Assembly: GCA_020310875.1 (NCBI GenBank)
Contig: CM035407.1
Coordinates: 201,160,153-201,224,152, forward strand
DNA from: Ceratopteris richardii
Lineage: Eukaryota > Streptophyta > Polypodiopsida > Polypodiales > Pteridaceae
Direction of reading: 5' to 3'
DNA: 64,000 nucleotides
The position numbers and the translations under genes are program-made. The notes under the pieces are model-generated. The model did not search any database, had not been told where the DNA came from, and worked only from the letters and a program-made list of their open reading frames with translations. Positions within the stretch are counted from its first letter, which is position 1. Each line of letters opens with the position of its first letter. Positions 11,259 to 21,807 of the stretch are shown here, piece after piece.

Positions 11259-12190
11259 TTGGGAACCCACATGTGTAATCATCCTTGTTGAGATGTAGCT
11301 AATTTCTTAGGCACCCAAATTTGTCGGATTTCTTGTGATGGAGCTTTTCCTACTTTGTTCTCCGTTTGTCATGGTTGGCCTGCTTGGGTGGAAATTGTTG
11401 TAGCAAAGCTGGTGGTTGCTTGCCTTTTTGTACCAAGATCTGCTTCATGCCTGGAGCTACTTGCTTCTTGAATGCTCTTTGTCTATTTGATATAGTAGTG
11501 GCCTTGTTCTATTTTGCTTGCCTTGATGGTTCAATTGTTGTTATTACATCAGTCTTTGAAGAATAAAAGAGGTCCGCTTGCCTTTGAGATTCTTCTTCAA
11601 TGACTGAGTCCTTTTGCACTATAGAGTGGTTGATACATACATCATCTTCTTCTCTAAGATTAGGTTTAGAAGAACAAGGAGAATGTGTGACATTATGATC
11701 TATGAGCATGCAATTTTCTAATTCTATCGTAATGCATTGTTTGTGCACCCAAACTTGAAGAAGTTGATTTCTTAGGTTCAAGTTGACTGCATGGTCATAG
11801 ATCAAATCTTGACCCAAGACAAGTGAATCGGTAAGGTCCTCATCATGACATACTAGCATTTTGACTTTCATTGGGACATCTTGAAGGTAGATGAAGTTCC
11901 ACCTCGCCCAAACAAGGGGTTTCCACACCTCCCAAACCTTTGAGATAGGCTTCTATGGACTTGATGTTCAATTGCATGTCTTTGCAGTATGAAAGTCTAA
12001 CTGCACTAGTTGCTGCACCTGAGTCAACCAATGCTCTCACATTCCTTACACTCTTTCCTCATCCTACCTATACGGTCACAAAGGGGCCTCGATCGATTAT
12101 TCAAGAAGTAATTAAGCATGATTTTTGGCACATGTCCATGTGATTTTTTGGGGCTTTCGTGTTGACATCTAGGCCTAATTGCCTTAACTT
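11259..12190 (-). pseudogene. Gypsy-A second retropepsin-like domain and Trp-Pro tail, downstream of integrase
   Basis: Reading right to left after the integrase C-terminus, a strand-like stretch leads to ALVDSGAATSAV, with the catalytic Asp codon at 12023-12025. A Gly-rich flap-like segment (GLGGVETPCLGEV) follows. After a frameshift near 11900 comes DSLVLGQDLI near 11805-11830, the shape of the C-terminal hydrophobic-Leu-Gly motif of retropepsins. A basic tail then holds WVPKKLATS and HMWVPKK (11263-11340), interrupted by Copia-2. Gypsy-B has the same module at 36241-36600. The element already has a normal protease at 16299-16823, so this is a second, dissimilar one. The function is unknown: proteolysis or a structural role. 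Confidence 0.75.
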
Positions 12191-12199
12191 GTTTCACCT

Positions 12200-14024
12200 A
12201 ATGCGCTCTCTAGCCTCTACTTGTGCTTATTCTCTAACTCTCAACTCTTCTTCTTTTCGCCTCTTAGCAGTGTTGAGTCTCATTAGCATATCCTCCGTAA
12301 GAGGTTCTTGATATAACTTGACTCGACAACCACTTATATAATTTGGCAGGATGTCCCCTTCTAAAGTGGCCAATTGAACCGCACCGCTAGTGGAAATTCT
12401 ATTAATAATCATGGATCCATATCGTCACTTTTTCAGTTTACGGACATGTTGCTTTAGTGTATAAACCAACACTAGATCTCCCTCTTTTAGTCCCTTATCC
12501 TTGATGTGTGCGTCAAAGTACACCTTTTGTCTTTTCTTTGTAGCGTAGATGCCTGCAGCTGCTTGTAGCCTCGTCTCACCTAAGTGTTCTAGATCAAAGA
12601 TCCTAGAGGACAACTGATGTCCATTCCATTCATGCTCTTGTGCTAATTTTAAAGATGGGATTAGGAACTCTAATGGTAGCACAACATTCTACCTGAAGAC
12701 CATCTGAAATGGGCTGGCATTGAGTACCATTTTGTAGGCAACTCGATAAGCCCAAACAACATGATCAAGTTGTTTGTACCAATTAGAGCGTTTATTATTT
12801 ACTAGTTTTGTCAATACATTACATAGGATCTTATTTGTGCTCTCAACTTGTCCGTTAGCTTGTGGATGATAGGGGGCATAATTCTTATGTATCACCAAGA
12901 ATTCTTGGAGAAGGTTTTCAATAACTTCGTTCAAGAAGTGCGTACCTCTATCATTTACTAACTCTATTGGTAACCCATATCTCGTGAACATGTTCTCAAA
13001 TAAGAACTTATCCATTATTTGAGCATCATTCTTTGTCGTGTCTTTTACTTCTACCCTTTTTGTAAGGTAATCTGTGGCTACAATAATGTATTCGGCATGA
13101 GAGTTTCTGGCTAGGGGGTTGATAGGACCTACAAAGTCTATACCCCACTTCGAGAATGCATGTCCTCCCATCATTGGCCTCAAAGGCATCTCATCTTTTA
13201 TGATCAGATATTGTTCATGTTGGCATGTGTCACATTTCTTCAGATAGGTATGTGCATCCATATGAAGAGTGGGCCACCAAAGTCATGAGAATAGAATGGT
13301 TTTAATTACTCGATCAAGCCTAAAGTGTCCTCCTGCAACACTGCTGTGTGCAGCTTCTAAGACTTTCAAATAGTCTGATTCATGAACGCACAGTCTTAAG
13401 TAACCATCTTTCCCTCTTTGATATAAGTTGTCTCCAACTAAGGCATAGTCTTGAGCCTCTTGCTCCATGCTTTGTTTTCTTGCTAGACTAGCCTCACTGG
13501 GAAGTGTTCCTGATCTCATAAATTCTACCAATGGAGCACTCCAATCTGGAATTAAGGCTACGTGATAAAGAGTGGCATGCTCCATTGGGGGTCTCTCTTG
13601 GCACACTAGACAATTCTTAATCCACTCTTGTATTTCTCTATCCATGCTAGGCCAATACAATCCTAAACGTTTCGAATTCTCCAAATTTTTGTTGTTTAGA
13701 ATAGTGATTTCCTAGCAATCCTTCATGGGCTTGTTGCAACCAACTGCTATGTTCATTATCCTCAACACAACAAGCTAGTATACCCTCCGTATCTTTCTTA
13801 TACATACTTCCAACCAATCTTTGATACTTTTGTGACTTAACATTTTCATCTGTGTTCGTTTTCACATCCTTGTGCGGGTACCAACTTATTTTCCAACTTA
13901 TTTTCACATCCTTATGTGCGGGTACCCAATACACTCCGAAGGTCAATACAGGTACCAACTTATTTTCCCATTTAGGAACAACTTCTAAATTGAACAGATA
14001 GGCATTGGGCAATTCATTAGACAC
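12200..14024 (-). pseudogene. Gypsy-A integrase with two tandem H2C2 zinc modules
   Basis: Right to left: zinc module 1 at about 13830-13595 (AHEGLLGNH, then CLVC), a linker (DWSAPLVEFMRSG), and zinc module 2 at about 13440-13215 (AHSSVAGGH, then CDTC). The integrase core follows at 13200-12690 with GIDFVGP, NDRGTHF and GQVESTN holding the D-D-E residues. The C-terminal domain to about 12227 includes GDLVLVYTLK and a GPY/F-like SGAVQLATLEG, ISGCRVK stretch. Frames are broken near 13684, 13283 and 12689. A roughly 42-bp local tandem duplication (13863-13927) is specific to this copy. Integrase would insert the cDNA into host DNA. This copy is inactive. Confidence 0.88.
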
Positions 14025-14039
14025 TCCATGAGGGGACGC

Positions 14040-15485
14040 TCATGAAGTGATGTGAGAAAGGTGATCTAGCCTGAGATGGGTCCTACCTTTCCGAACAACC
14101 ACTTCAAAGTCATATTCCATTAGTAAGAGGAACCATCTTACTAAGCGTCATGTATTGCAAGGTTTATTGACCAAGTATAATAAGGCTTGATGATTAGTGA
14201 AAAACTTGAGCTTGTTGGCTAAGAGGTAGTGTCTAAACTTCTTCACAGCGTATACCATGCCCAAGCCTTCTCTTTCCATTGTTGTATAATTTCGCTCGGC
14301 TGCATTTAGCTATCTACTAGCATATGCTATGGGCAAATCTAAATTCCCTTCACCTATGGGTTGTGTTAGCACACATCCTATTGCATGATTGGATGCATCC
14401 ACATGTACATGGAATGGTTTATTCCAATCAAGAGTGGTCAATATTAGTGCTTTGCACAAATGCCTTTTTAGCTCATTGAAGGATTTTTCACATTCGTTGT
14501 TCCACTCAAAATTTATCAAGACAGTGTAAAGAGGTTTAGCTATGATTGCATACATTTGGATAAACCTACGGTAATATCCACAATGGCCCATAAAGGCTTG
14601 AATCTCTTTAACATTCCTTGGCCTTGGCAACTCCGCGATGGCTTTTACTTTGTCCACATCTGTTGATATTCCGTTCTTAGAAACAATATGACCTAAGATC
14701 TTACCTTGTCGTACCATGAACACGCACTTTTTGGGGTTCAGATACACTCGATATTCTTTACACTTGTTGAAGATTTGTCTGAGCCCAGGGATATGGTATC
14801 TTCTTTCTTGGGAATGAGCAGATAAATCGTCCACATATACTTCAAAGATCTTCTGCAAGAACTCTTTGAAGACATGACACATGAGTCTTTGGAATGTTGT
14901 AGGTGCATTGGTGAGCCCAAATGGCATCGCACGAAATGCAAAGATTCCCCAATCTGTGGCAAAGGTCATTTTGTGTTGATCTTTTGGAGCAATGGCTACT
15001 TGGTTGTAACTTGAAAATCCATCAAGGGAGCTATAAACTTCCTTGCCTACAACATGCTCCAATAAATGTTCAGTGATTGGAAGGGGATATCTATCTCTGA
15101 TCATAGCAGCATTAACTTTTTTAAGGTTAATGCACACTCATAACTTTCCATTCTTCTTGGCCACCACTACAATGGGGGACACCCATTCAATATGCTCAAT
15201 CTCATAGATGAATCTAGCTTCACTCAACCTATCAATTTCTTCCTTTATTTTGGAAGCATAAGTGTCATTATATGTGTAGGGCTTTTGTTTGGTGGGCTTG
15301 GCATCAATGATCATGGGGATCGTATGAGAGAAAATTTTTGGATATACTCCCTTCAAATCTCTATAATGCCACGCAAACACGTCCCTATATTTCCTTAATA
15401 GAGCTATAAGCTCTATTTTTTCTTCTGCACTTAGGTCATCTCCTATGTATTTACATCGCTCTTCGCTCCCTTCAATGGTTACCAC
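14040..15485 (-). pseudogene. Gypsy-A reverse transcriptase and RNase H
   Basis: The reverse transcriptase frame starts upstream of ERCKYIGDDLS. It includes EWVSPIVVVAKKNGKL, then an in-frame TGA at 15138-15140, CINLKKVN, LPITEHLLE, MPFGLTNAPTTFQRL, catalytic VYVDDLSAHS and ILGHIVSKNGIS. RNase H follows (HVHVDASNHAIGCVL, IAYASR), then another in-frame stop at about 14309, EREGLGMVYAVKKF and HQALLYLVNKPC. Two in-frame stops make it a pseudogene, though the catalytic motifs are readable. Confidence 0.92.
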
Positions 15486-15638
15486 AATCTTTTTGGTTTT
15501 TTCTTTATTATCATATGCTTGTTATGTGCTGGCCTCTGTCTTAGGCATTTGTACCAAATTTTTCCAGTCTTCAACTTCATATTTATTGAAAATTTCTGGT
15601 ACTTTGAACAATGATTCCTCTTCTTGTTTCACTACTTT

Positions 15639-16290
15639 TCATTTCTTTTTCTTTTGACCTCCTTCACTTTCTTCCTTTGAATTTACAATTTTAATGCTTG
15701 TGAGAGGTTCTTCTTCTTTTTGGGTAAACACTCCTACATCTTCTAGATAGTGCTTTTCTAAGTTAAAGCAACTATCCATTACAATGGATTCCAGATCATC
15801 GTCATCCTCTTCTTCTATAACCTCATTAGAGTCACACTCTTCCAATAAGGGCTGACACATGAAGACTCAAATATCATAACCCTTGTCATCACAATGAGGT
15901 GTCCATTGTTCTTCATTGATAGCGATGTCCATGGTGGCTAAGATTTCTGCCCAACCATGAGGCTTGAATTCCTCATCTAGAAAGATCATCGGCGTATAGG
16001 CTGGGTCTTTAACTGGTCTATCTCCTAGGGGAGTTCCTTCTTCTCTTGCTTTTAGGCATTTTTCATCTTCCTCTACAACCTTGCACATCCACAAGTGAGT
16101 ATCTTCATGCATCCATGATGGGTCGGGTGAACTTTTAGAATGCACATAGATAGAATCTTCTTTCACTTTGTGGATAGGATTCCATTGTAGGGGTGGTACA
16201 TCTCTGAAGGTGTAGTCTTTTAGATTGACCTTGGTTGTGACCCCTAAGTGCTAGAAGTACAAGGAGTTGCTTCCCCAATCTTGTACTATT
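15639..16290 (-). pseudogene. Gypsy-A protease-RT linker region
   Basis: Downstream of the protease, broken frames encode a linker also seen in Gypsy-B, C and D. It has DVPPLQW, WMHEDTHLWMCK, a Pro/Tyr-rich run, FLDEEFKPHGWAEILATMD and an acidic stretch (EEEDDDDLES) ending in lysines. I recognise no catalytic motif. Conservation across four copies suggests it was once a functional part of the polyprotein, perhaps a spacer or structural domain. Confidence 0.6.
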
Positions 16291-16298
16291 TACAATTG

Positions 16299-16823
16299 TC
16301 ATAGGAAGGGTCTTCCTAGGATCATCTCATAGACATTATTTTTGCCAAAGTCACATATAGCAAAGGTGTGTTCAAACTCTACACCACATGTGGTTAGAGT
16401 TATCCCTTCTAGCAATCTTAGAGGTCTTTCAACATGGCCATCAACCATTTGAAGCTTCATTCTAGTTGGTCTTAATGCAGGTTTGCCCCACTGCTTCCAC
16501 AAAGAGGTGGTCACAATCGCAACACTTGCACCTGAATCTAAGATTGCTTTGGTTGTGTAACCTTGGTAGGTGATATGAAGATAAGTATTACCTTCTTCAC
16601 CTTCACTCATGTCCCCTATTTTGTCAAGAGGTATCTCTGGAACTTTCTGCTTAGTGCTTGTTTTTGGCCTATCGGAATCAAGTTTTGGAATTTGATTCGC
16701 CATATGATTCCATAGCTCATGTTTTTCTTTGAGCAGCTCTTTTATAGTGAGATGACACTGAACCTTAGTGTTCTTCACGACATCAGTGTTCCTTGGGACC
16801 ACTGAGTCTTCATTTCTTACCAA
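16299..16823 (-). pseudogene. Gypsy-A protease (PR1)
   Basis: The 174-codon open stretch ends in a retropepsin: ITYQGYTTKAILDSGASV with the catalytic DSG, a flap region, then EMILGRPFL. GRPF is the usual C-terminal form in plant non-chromoviral gypsy proteases. It would cleave the gag-pol polyprotein. The local frame is open, but it is cut off from gag and RT by stops. Confidence 0.88.
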
Positions 16824-16829
16824 GATTGT

Positions 16830-17630
16830 GGAACTTTGATATGAAGAGATTCAGATTCCCATGGGCTTGTGAATTATGGCAACTCTTGTAAAGAATTAGA
16901 TTCGAAATCTAGTCTTTCATCTTCTTGTTCCTCTAATTGGTCTCCGTAGATAGATGGAATGTCTTGGGAAAATTGATCATGAAGATCATCAATCTTAGGA
17001 ATAGGAGGGGGATTACCCTTCTCCTTGGCCCATTTCTCCTCTTGTATTTCCCGCAAGAACTCTTGAGAGTAGTTCTGAATTGAAAGAGGTGTTCCCTCAT
17101 CTATGGAATCAAGAATGTAAGCTTTCCTTGACGGTGAGATTTCTCTTTGAATGATTGGTTGAGCTTATGGAGGTAAAGAAACCTGGGGTTTGTTTACCAA
17201 TTGCTCTAATCTTTCTAGTAAGCCCTAGAAATGCAAATCCGGTTTGATAGAGTTTCTTTGATTGAATGATTGACTGGTCTTGAGCATAGCCTGAGCTAGC
17301 TCTACCATTTTCATGCACGTTTTTGTCTGTTCAATCTCTAAATCTGCTCTAGGGTAACTCTAGTCTAGGTTTGCGGCCGTTGGCCCTTCTTGAAGTCGAG
17401 CGTGGTAGGCCTTGAACATGATGTCCAAGCCTTCTAGAGTTGTTTATTTACAGTGAGTGGTGGGGTGGGATGAGGTGGTGTAGATGGAGCTTCGACATGT
17501 GAGAGGCTTTGAGATGCAATGTCTTCTATTTTTATTTTTGTGTCTTTCAGGCTTTCCTCTAGTTCATATAACTTTTTATTCCACTTACGATTGGTTCTCT
17601 CTCGGGTATCCTTCCAAGTTCTTGTTTTCC
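16830..17630 (-). other. Gypsy-A gag-protease spacer
   Basis: Short open stretches without recognisable domains include an acidic piece at 16874-17056 (IDDLHDQFSQDIPSIYGDQ), also present in Gypsy-D at 55689-56036. It represents the spacer between the gag zinc knuckles and the protease. Confidence 0.5.
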
Positions 17631-17631
17631 T

Positions 17632-19660
17632 CTAACGAAGATCTCTTGATTCACTTGACTTTGATTGATCAGCTAGTTTTTCTTGTTGTACAGCTTGTGC
17701 CCTAGTAAGTGCCTGTATAGGAGCCACATTATTGCTACTTGAACTTGAATCCACCACTAAGCCAACCACATTGATGGGTGTAACCTTGGATGCATTAGAG
17801 GGGTTCCTAGGACAATCTCTCAGGAGATGTTCTTTGCCGCACTCAAGACAAAAGCCTTGTATTGTGATGTTATGTCCTTGTCTAGGAGTTGGTAAGTGGG
17901 GACATTCACGAATGAAATGATCACCCTGACATCTAAAACATGGTCCTCTAGGGGCTTGTGGTCTTACTTGTCTCAATTGGGGCCTGGGATTAGGATTTGT
18001 ATACATGACATTGCAGTATTTTGGCTCCCAATTTTGTTCCATAGGTGGTGCCTCATATTGATACAAATAAGTCTCACTATGCTCAGGTGACTCATTGTAA
18101 TAAGCTCATGGAATGCCTTCATGGGAGTAGTCAGAACTATGTGCATGAGGGCCATTTTCTGAGATCAAAGAGGTCATGTGCACCAATACTCTATTAAGGT
18201 TCTCCTCTGCCACTGCATACTTAACAGGGATCACATTGGTAGGAACTGGCACTCGGTTTCCTAGGACTGGTTGTGGCCTATATGGTGCCTGATATTGCTG
18301 TTGTGGCCTATAATATGGCTATTGATATTGATTGTGATACCTACCCTGCTGGTAAGGTTGCTAATAATTTTGTCTGACAACTTGCCTATTGTATGGACAA
18401 TCTTGAGCCATATGATTTATATATTTTCTCTCAATGGTGCAATATGGAGCATTAGGGTTTCCTTGAAGCTGAGCCATCATCGGGAAAACATTAGCCATTT
18501 GGTCTTCTCCACAGTTGTAGCATCGCTTTAATGAGGTGACCCTTGGTGTTTGTCTATTTTGAACTCCTAGCTTGTTGGAAACCTGCTCAGCTATCTCATC
18601 TGTCTCAGTGGAGGTTTTGGAGGTATGACTAGTAGAACTGTCAGAATCCTTATAGAGTTTGGACAATTTTAACTCCTCACCCAATTTTTCCTCTATGTCT
18701 ATGCACATGCACACACACTCTTCTATGGATATAGGCTCTTTCAAGTACACATATAATCTTAACTTGGTGCTCAATAAGCCATCTAAAAACAAGGCCACTT
18801 GTTTGGTCGGTGTGGACAACTCTGGAATAGGGCATCTTTCCAAGTATTGTCTAAACTATCTTCCTGCCAGTTGCACTATTTCTTGGGGTGTCTGCTTGAA
18901 GCTATGGATCAAGGATGATGTGTTATGCCTGATGCCACTCTTGGAAAATTCTACAATGAATTCCTCTAGTAGTTGACCTATGTTCCGATAATTGCGACTG
19001 CTCAGGGGTTGGAACCAAGCTAAGGCAGTGCCCTTGAGGGTCAAACCAAATGCCTCAAACTGAGTGAACAAGTCCTCAACTTCTTTAGCTCTTAACACTT
19101 GTTTGAACTCAACCACGTGATCATAAGAATCTCCTGACCCATTAAAGTAGTTCTTCATTGCCTTAACCACTTGAGAGGGTCTAAGGGTTCTTGGGTGCTC
19201 TCGGGGTCTAGGCAATGGAAAATCATGTTCATCTCTTTGATGCTTATGTACTCTATGTCTCTCCCTTTCAAGTCTTTCATTTTCAAATCCTAATTGGTCT
19301 TTACCTAGGGTATGTTCAAAGCTTACCTCATGTATCTCTCTGGTTCTTTCCCTCTGGGTTTCATGAGCATGGGATGATCCTGCTCCTTGGAGGCCATGGA
19401 GGACATTAGATTTTGGTGGAGGGAAAATCAATTTGCTCTTCCAGGTGTATGCATGCCTATCATGTTCTGTTACTACGAACATTTTCTCTGATGTGTGATC
19501 TAGATAGACAACTTTGCTTGGTGTCTCCGGGTCCTTAAACTCATAGATGGCGACTATTGGGCTGTGTTGATCTGGCCTGAATCTCCAAAAGACTTCCTTC
19601 ATTTCTCTATTCATGCACTGAACCAACATGATACAATACCTCCCGCTGGATGATATGATA
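17632..19660 (-). pseudogene. Gypsy-A gag, N-terminally deleted
   Basis: The frame enters gag at EVFWRFRPDQ, directly after leader repeats. The roughly 160-residue N-terminus present in B, C and D is missing. Then come the retrotransposon gag core (YDHVVEFKQVLRA, LTLKGTALAWFQPL, IRHNTSSLIHSFKQTPQEI), a stop near 18850 and a Ser/Thr-rich acidic segment. Next are a degenerate knuckle (CYNCGEDQMANVF), a C-x8-H-x4-C element (YCTIERKYINHMAQDC) and, at 17632-18066, two knuckles CFRCQGDHFIREC and CLECGKEHLLRDC with three residues before His. Gag would form the particle and bind RNA. Confidence 0.85.
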
Positions 19661-19684
19661 CCGCAAGATGCATGATACGATACC
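19620..19684 (-). repeat. Gypsy-A leader repeats, gag-proximal part
   Basis: On the minus strand GGTATCGTATCATG, GGTATCATATCATC and GGTATTGTATCATG occur in a row. They match the array motifs of Gypsy-B and C. The Gypsy-B LTR cuts into this array. Confidence 0.8.
19680..19684. repeat. Target site duplication of Gypsy-B, left copy (ATACC)
   Basis: ATACC precedes the 5' LTR and recurs at 42875-42879 after the 3' LTR. It is part of a GATACGATACC motif in the Gypsy-A leader array. Confidence 0.88.
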
Positions 19685-21079
19685 TGTTGAGGGAGAGTCA
19701 AACAAAAAGAAAAGATGAAGAAGATCAAGATAGAAGCTTCACTAAAGAATATATCTAAAGATATATCTCTGTAGAAAGCCTCGAAGGGGAACACAACACC
19801 CATCTCTGCACAGAGCATCATAGCGACACACAACAATGGGAAGTACACAAAGGGCAAGGACGGATTAAGGCCAACAATTATCCATGAAGAAGTGCAAGAA
19901 GGTATTCGACAGATCCGGAGCCCTATAAAGGTGCTTCAACCTCTTGATCTTCGAGAGGTCTAGATCGAAGGCTGTAAATCCAGACCTTCATACCGTCCAC
20001 TGGTTGCATGCGTGGCAACCCGACTTAACATAACAACCCAGATTTAAAGACGTTATTGGTGAGCTAGACTACAAATCAATTGTAGTTCATCTCCATGGGT
20101 TGCGAGCGGTGAAAAGAAAAGAAGAGGCCAAAACCAATGCAATAGGTCCCAAGTTATGATCGGTTCCTTGACCACTGGTAAAACTATATCATTACGACTT
20201 CCATAGGAGCTGACAGTGGTCAACTATAAAGAGGCTATCAGTTAATAAGGAACTGGATCAACAACAGCACAGAACTAAAGACAAGAAACAAAGCTTGTCA
20301 AGGGACAATAGAGACAAAGAGGGGGAGAGTGTTGTAGAGCCAAGAAGAGCAGAGATGCAGAGAAAGAAAAGGTAGGAATTTAGTCTTTTAGTCAATAAAG
20401 TGTCGGTATCTTGTGTGAAAGGACCATTTTTAGGGCACAAGTATATAAATCATTTTGTGACTCTTTGTAAGCACTTTTTGCCATTGTGAAGTAGAGAAGA
20501 AATTCGAATTTGCTTCTTTCCTACTGATTTCCTCTTTCTCCATGATCTTTTGTGTGTGTAATGCTTGGAATGTGTGTGTATGACTGTTATCTATCCCTTC
20601 CCATCACTTTTGAACTAGTATAGTGTGTGTGTGTGTGTGAGCCATCGCGAGTTGTGGAGCGAGTGTTGATGTTTCCTGCCATGCACTGTTTTGCACATAA
20701 CTTGAAGAGCATTTGTCAGATTCAAGTGAAAATAGACCAATAGATGCGTCTCGTCAAGAGCTTTGAAAGGAACATGCTGTTGGCCATATTCGAAGTTTGG
20801 AGCTAGGAGAAAATTTCAAATTTGTGGTTACTATTGCAAATGGTATCGCGACATGCATTTTCAGGGAACTAGTGAGTTAAGAAGGTAGCTAAGTCTTTTC
20901 ACATGCATTGTAGCTCAGCCACTTCACTTTCCATCATGTGCGCATAGGTCCTCATAAACATGTAGTTCCTCGGATTGATAATTAAACGTGTATCAATCCA
21001 CCATTATATGCACTTGTGGGGCGATTGAGATTTAGTCTCATTGACACAAGTCCCTAAGGCTTCACAACTTAGGTACACA
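19685..21079 (+). repeat. 5' LTR of Gypsy-B (1395 bp)
   Basis: Starts TGTTGAGGGAGAG and ends GGTACACA. It lacks a roughly 160-bp block found in the 3' LTR (about 42014-42150). It contains a TG microsatellite near 20622-20640 and a GGTATCGCGA motif at 20842-20851 that also occurs in the leader arrays. Confidence 0.9.
20443..20451 (+). promoter_or_regulatory. Candidate TATA box in the Gypsy-B 5' LTR
   Basis: TATATAAAT lies in a segment conserved in the 3' LTR, where it reads TATATAAGT near 42219. The position, about 760 bases into the LTR, is reasonable for the end of U3. Confidence 0.45.
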
Positions 21080-21085
21080 CGTTTT

Positions 21086-21102
21086 TGGCGCCGTTGTCGG
21101 GG
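21086..21102 (+). promoter_or_regulatory. Primer binding site of Gypsy-B (Asp tRNA type)
   Basis: TGGCGCCGTTGTCGGGG lies six bases after the LTR end. It matches the complement of the 3' end of plant Asp tRNA with one mismatch. This site is typical of Athila-like plant gypsy elements. Confidence 0.85.
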
Positions 21103-21485
21103 AACAAACTTAACCAAGGTGCCTTCATGATGGTTATAGCTATGGAGTGAAGGAATCATACTTGTAGAGGTGAATTCGTTTAGTGGCAAGTAGTCAAGCA
21201 CTTCAGAACTTGTTACTTCACATTCATGAGGTGTGTCTAATGAGTTTTTAGGTTTATGGTTAGGAGTGAGGAAGAAAGGGAAGAGTTAGGGTTAGGCAAG
21301 AGAGGATTAGAGTAGGAACAAGTAGGAAACATCAAGAAAAAAATCCCAAAAAATTGTTAAAAGTAGCTTAGTTAAGTCTTAGGCAACTCAAAAACTATAA
21401 AAACCAAAAAAAATTAGTTTAGTTGATCATTTGTGAGAATTGGTATCATTAGTAGAGCAGCGATCGGTATTGCAACAGTGGTATC

Positions 21486-21552
21486 ATGTCTAGCAAGCAA
21501 GGAAAAGTGCTAGTGAGCCCAAAGCTTAGACAAGGCATCCTAGAAGGTGAGT
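21486..21552 (+). other. Leader mini-ORF ending in a consensus splice donor
   Basis: An ATG at 21486 opens MSSKQGKVLVSPKLRQGILE. The last codons run into GAAG followed by GTGAGT at 21547-21552, a textbook plant 5' splice site. It could be a small leader exon of a spliced subgenomic RNA. Nothing downstream is proven to be its acceptor, and without splicing the frame continues only about 20 codons. Confidence 0.35.
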
Positions 21553-21762
21553 TGTATAATTTTTTGATTCCAAAAACACATGTAAAACGCATGCACATGT
21601 GATTGAAGTGGTTCTCGATATCGTGGGAAAAAACAAAGAGCTTTTTGAGGGTTTTTGAGTGATACAGAGGGCCAAGATGGAAGAGCTAAGGTAAACAAAC
21701 ACATTGCACCAAAAATTATTGAGTTTAGATGAAATTTGGCTGAAGTATCACGGTCGGTTGAG

Positions 21763-21784
21763 TTTTGGTATCGCGATACCAAAA
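21763..21784 (+). repeat. Perfect 22-bp palindrome at the head of the Gypsy-B leader array
   Basis: Four T residues, GGTATCGCGATACC and four A residues form a perfect inverted repeat. Equivalent palindromes with the same ATCGCGAT core head the Gypsy-A array (42993-43008) and the Gypsy-C array (44243-44258). In RNA it could form a hairpin or a kissing-dimer loop. Confidence 0.85.
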
Positions 21785-21807
21785 TTCCCTAGTATCGCGA
21801 CTCGCCT

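Larger units (their letters stand above)
11259..19684 (-). mobile_element. Gypsy-A, main internal segment (gag to post-integrase tail)
   Basis: This minus-strand Ty3/gypsy body runs from mid-gag at the right end to the region downstream of integrase at the left. It is bounded by the Copia-2 target duplication on the left and by the Gypsy-B 5' LTR on the right. Its gag meets GTATCG-type leader repeats at 19620-19684. The matching leader, primer site and LTR continue at 42880-44242 beyond Gypsy-B. All frames carry stops or shifts. Confidence 0.9.

Noticed and set aside
18856..19857. A 333-codon open frame read as one gene
   Set aside because: Its first 57 or so codons lie in the antisense of the Gypsy-B LTR. 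The frame is a chimera created by the insertion at 19684, so only the part below 19685 is gag.
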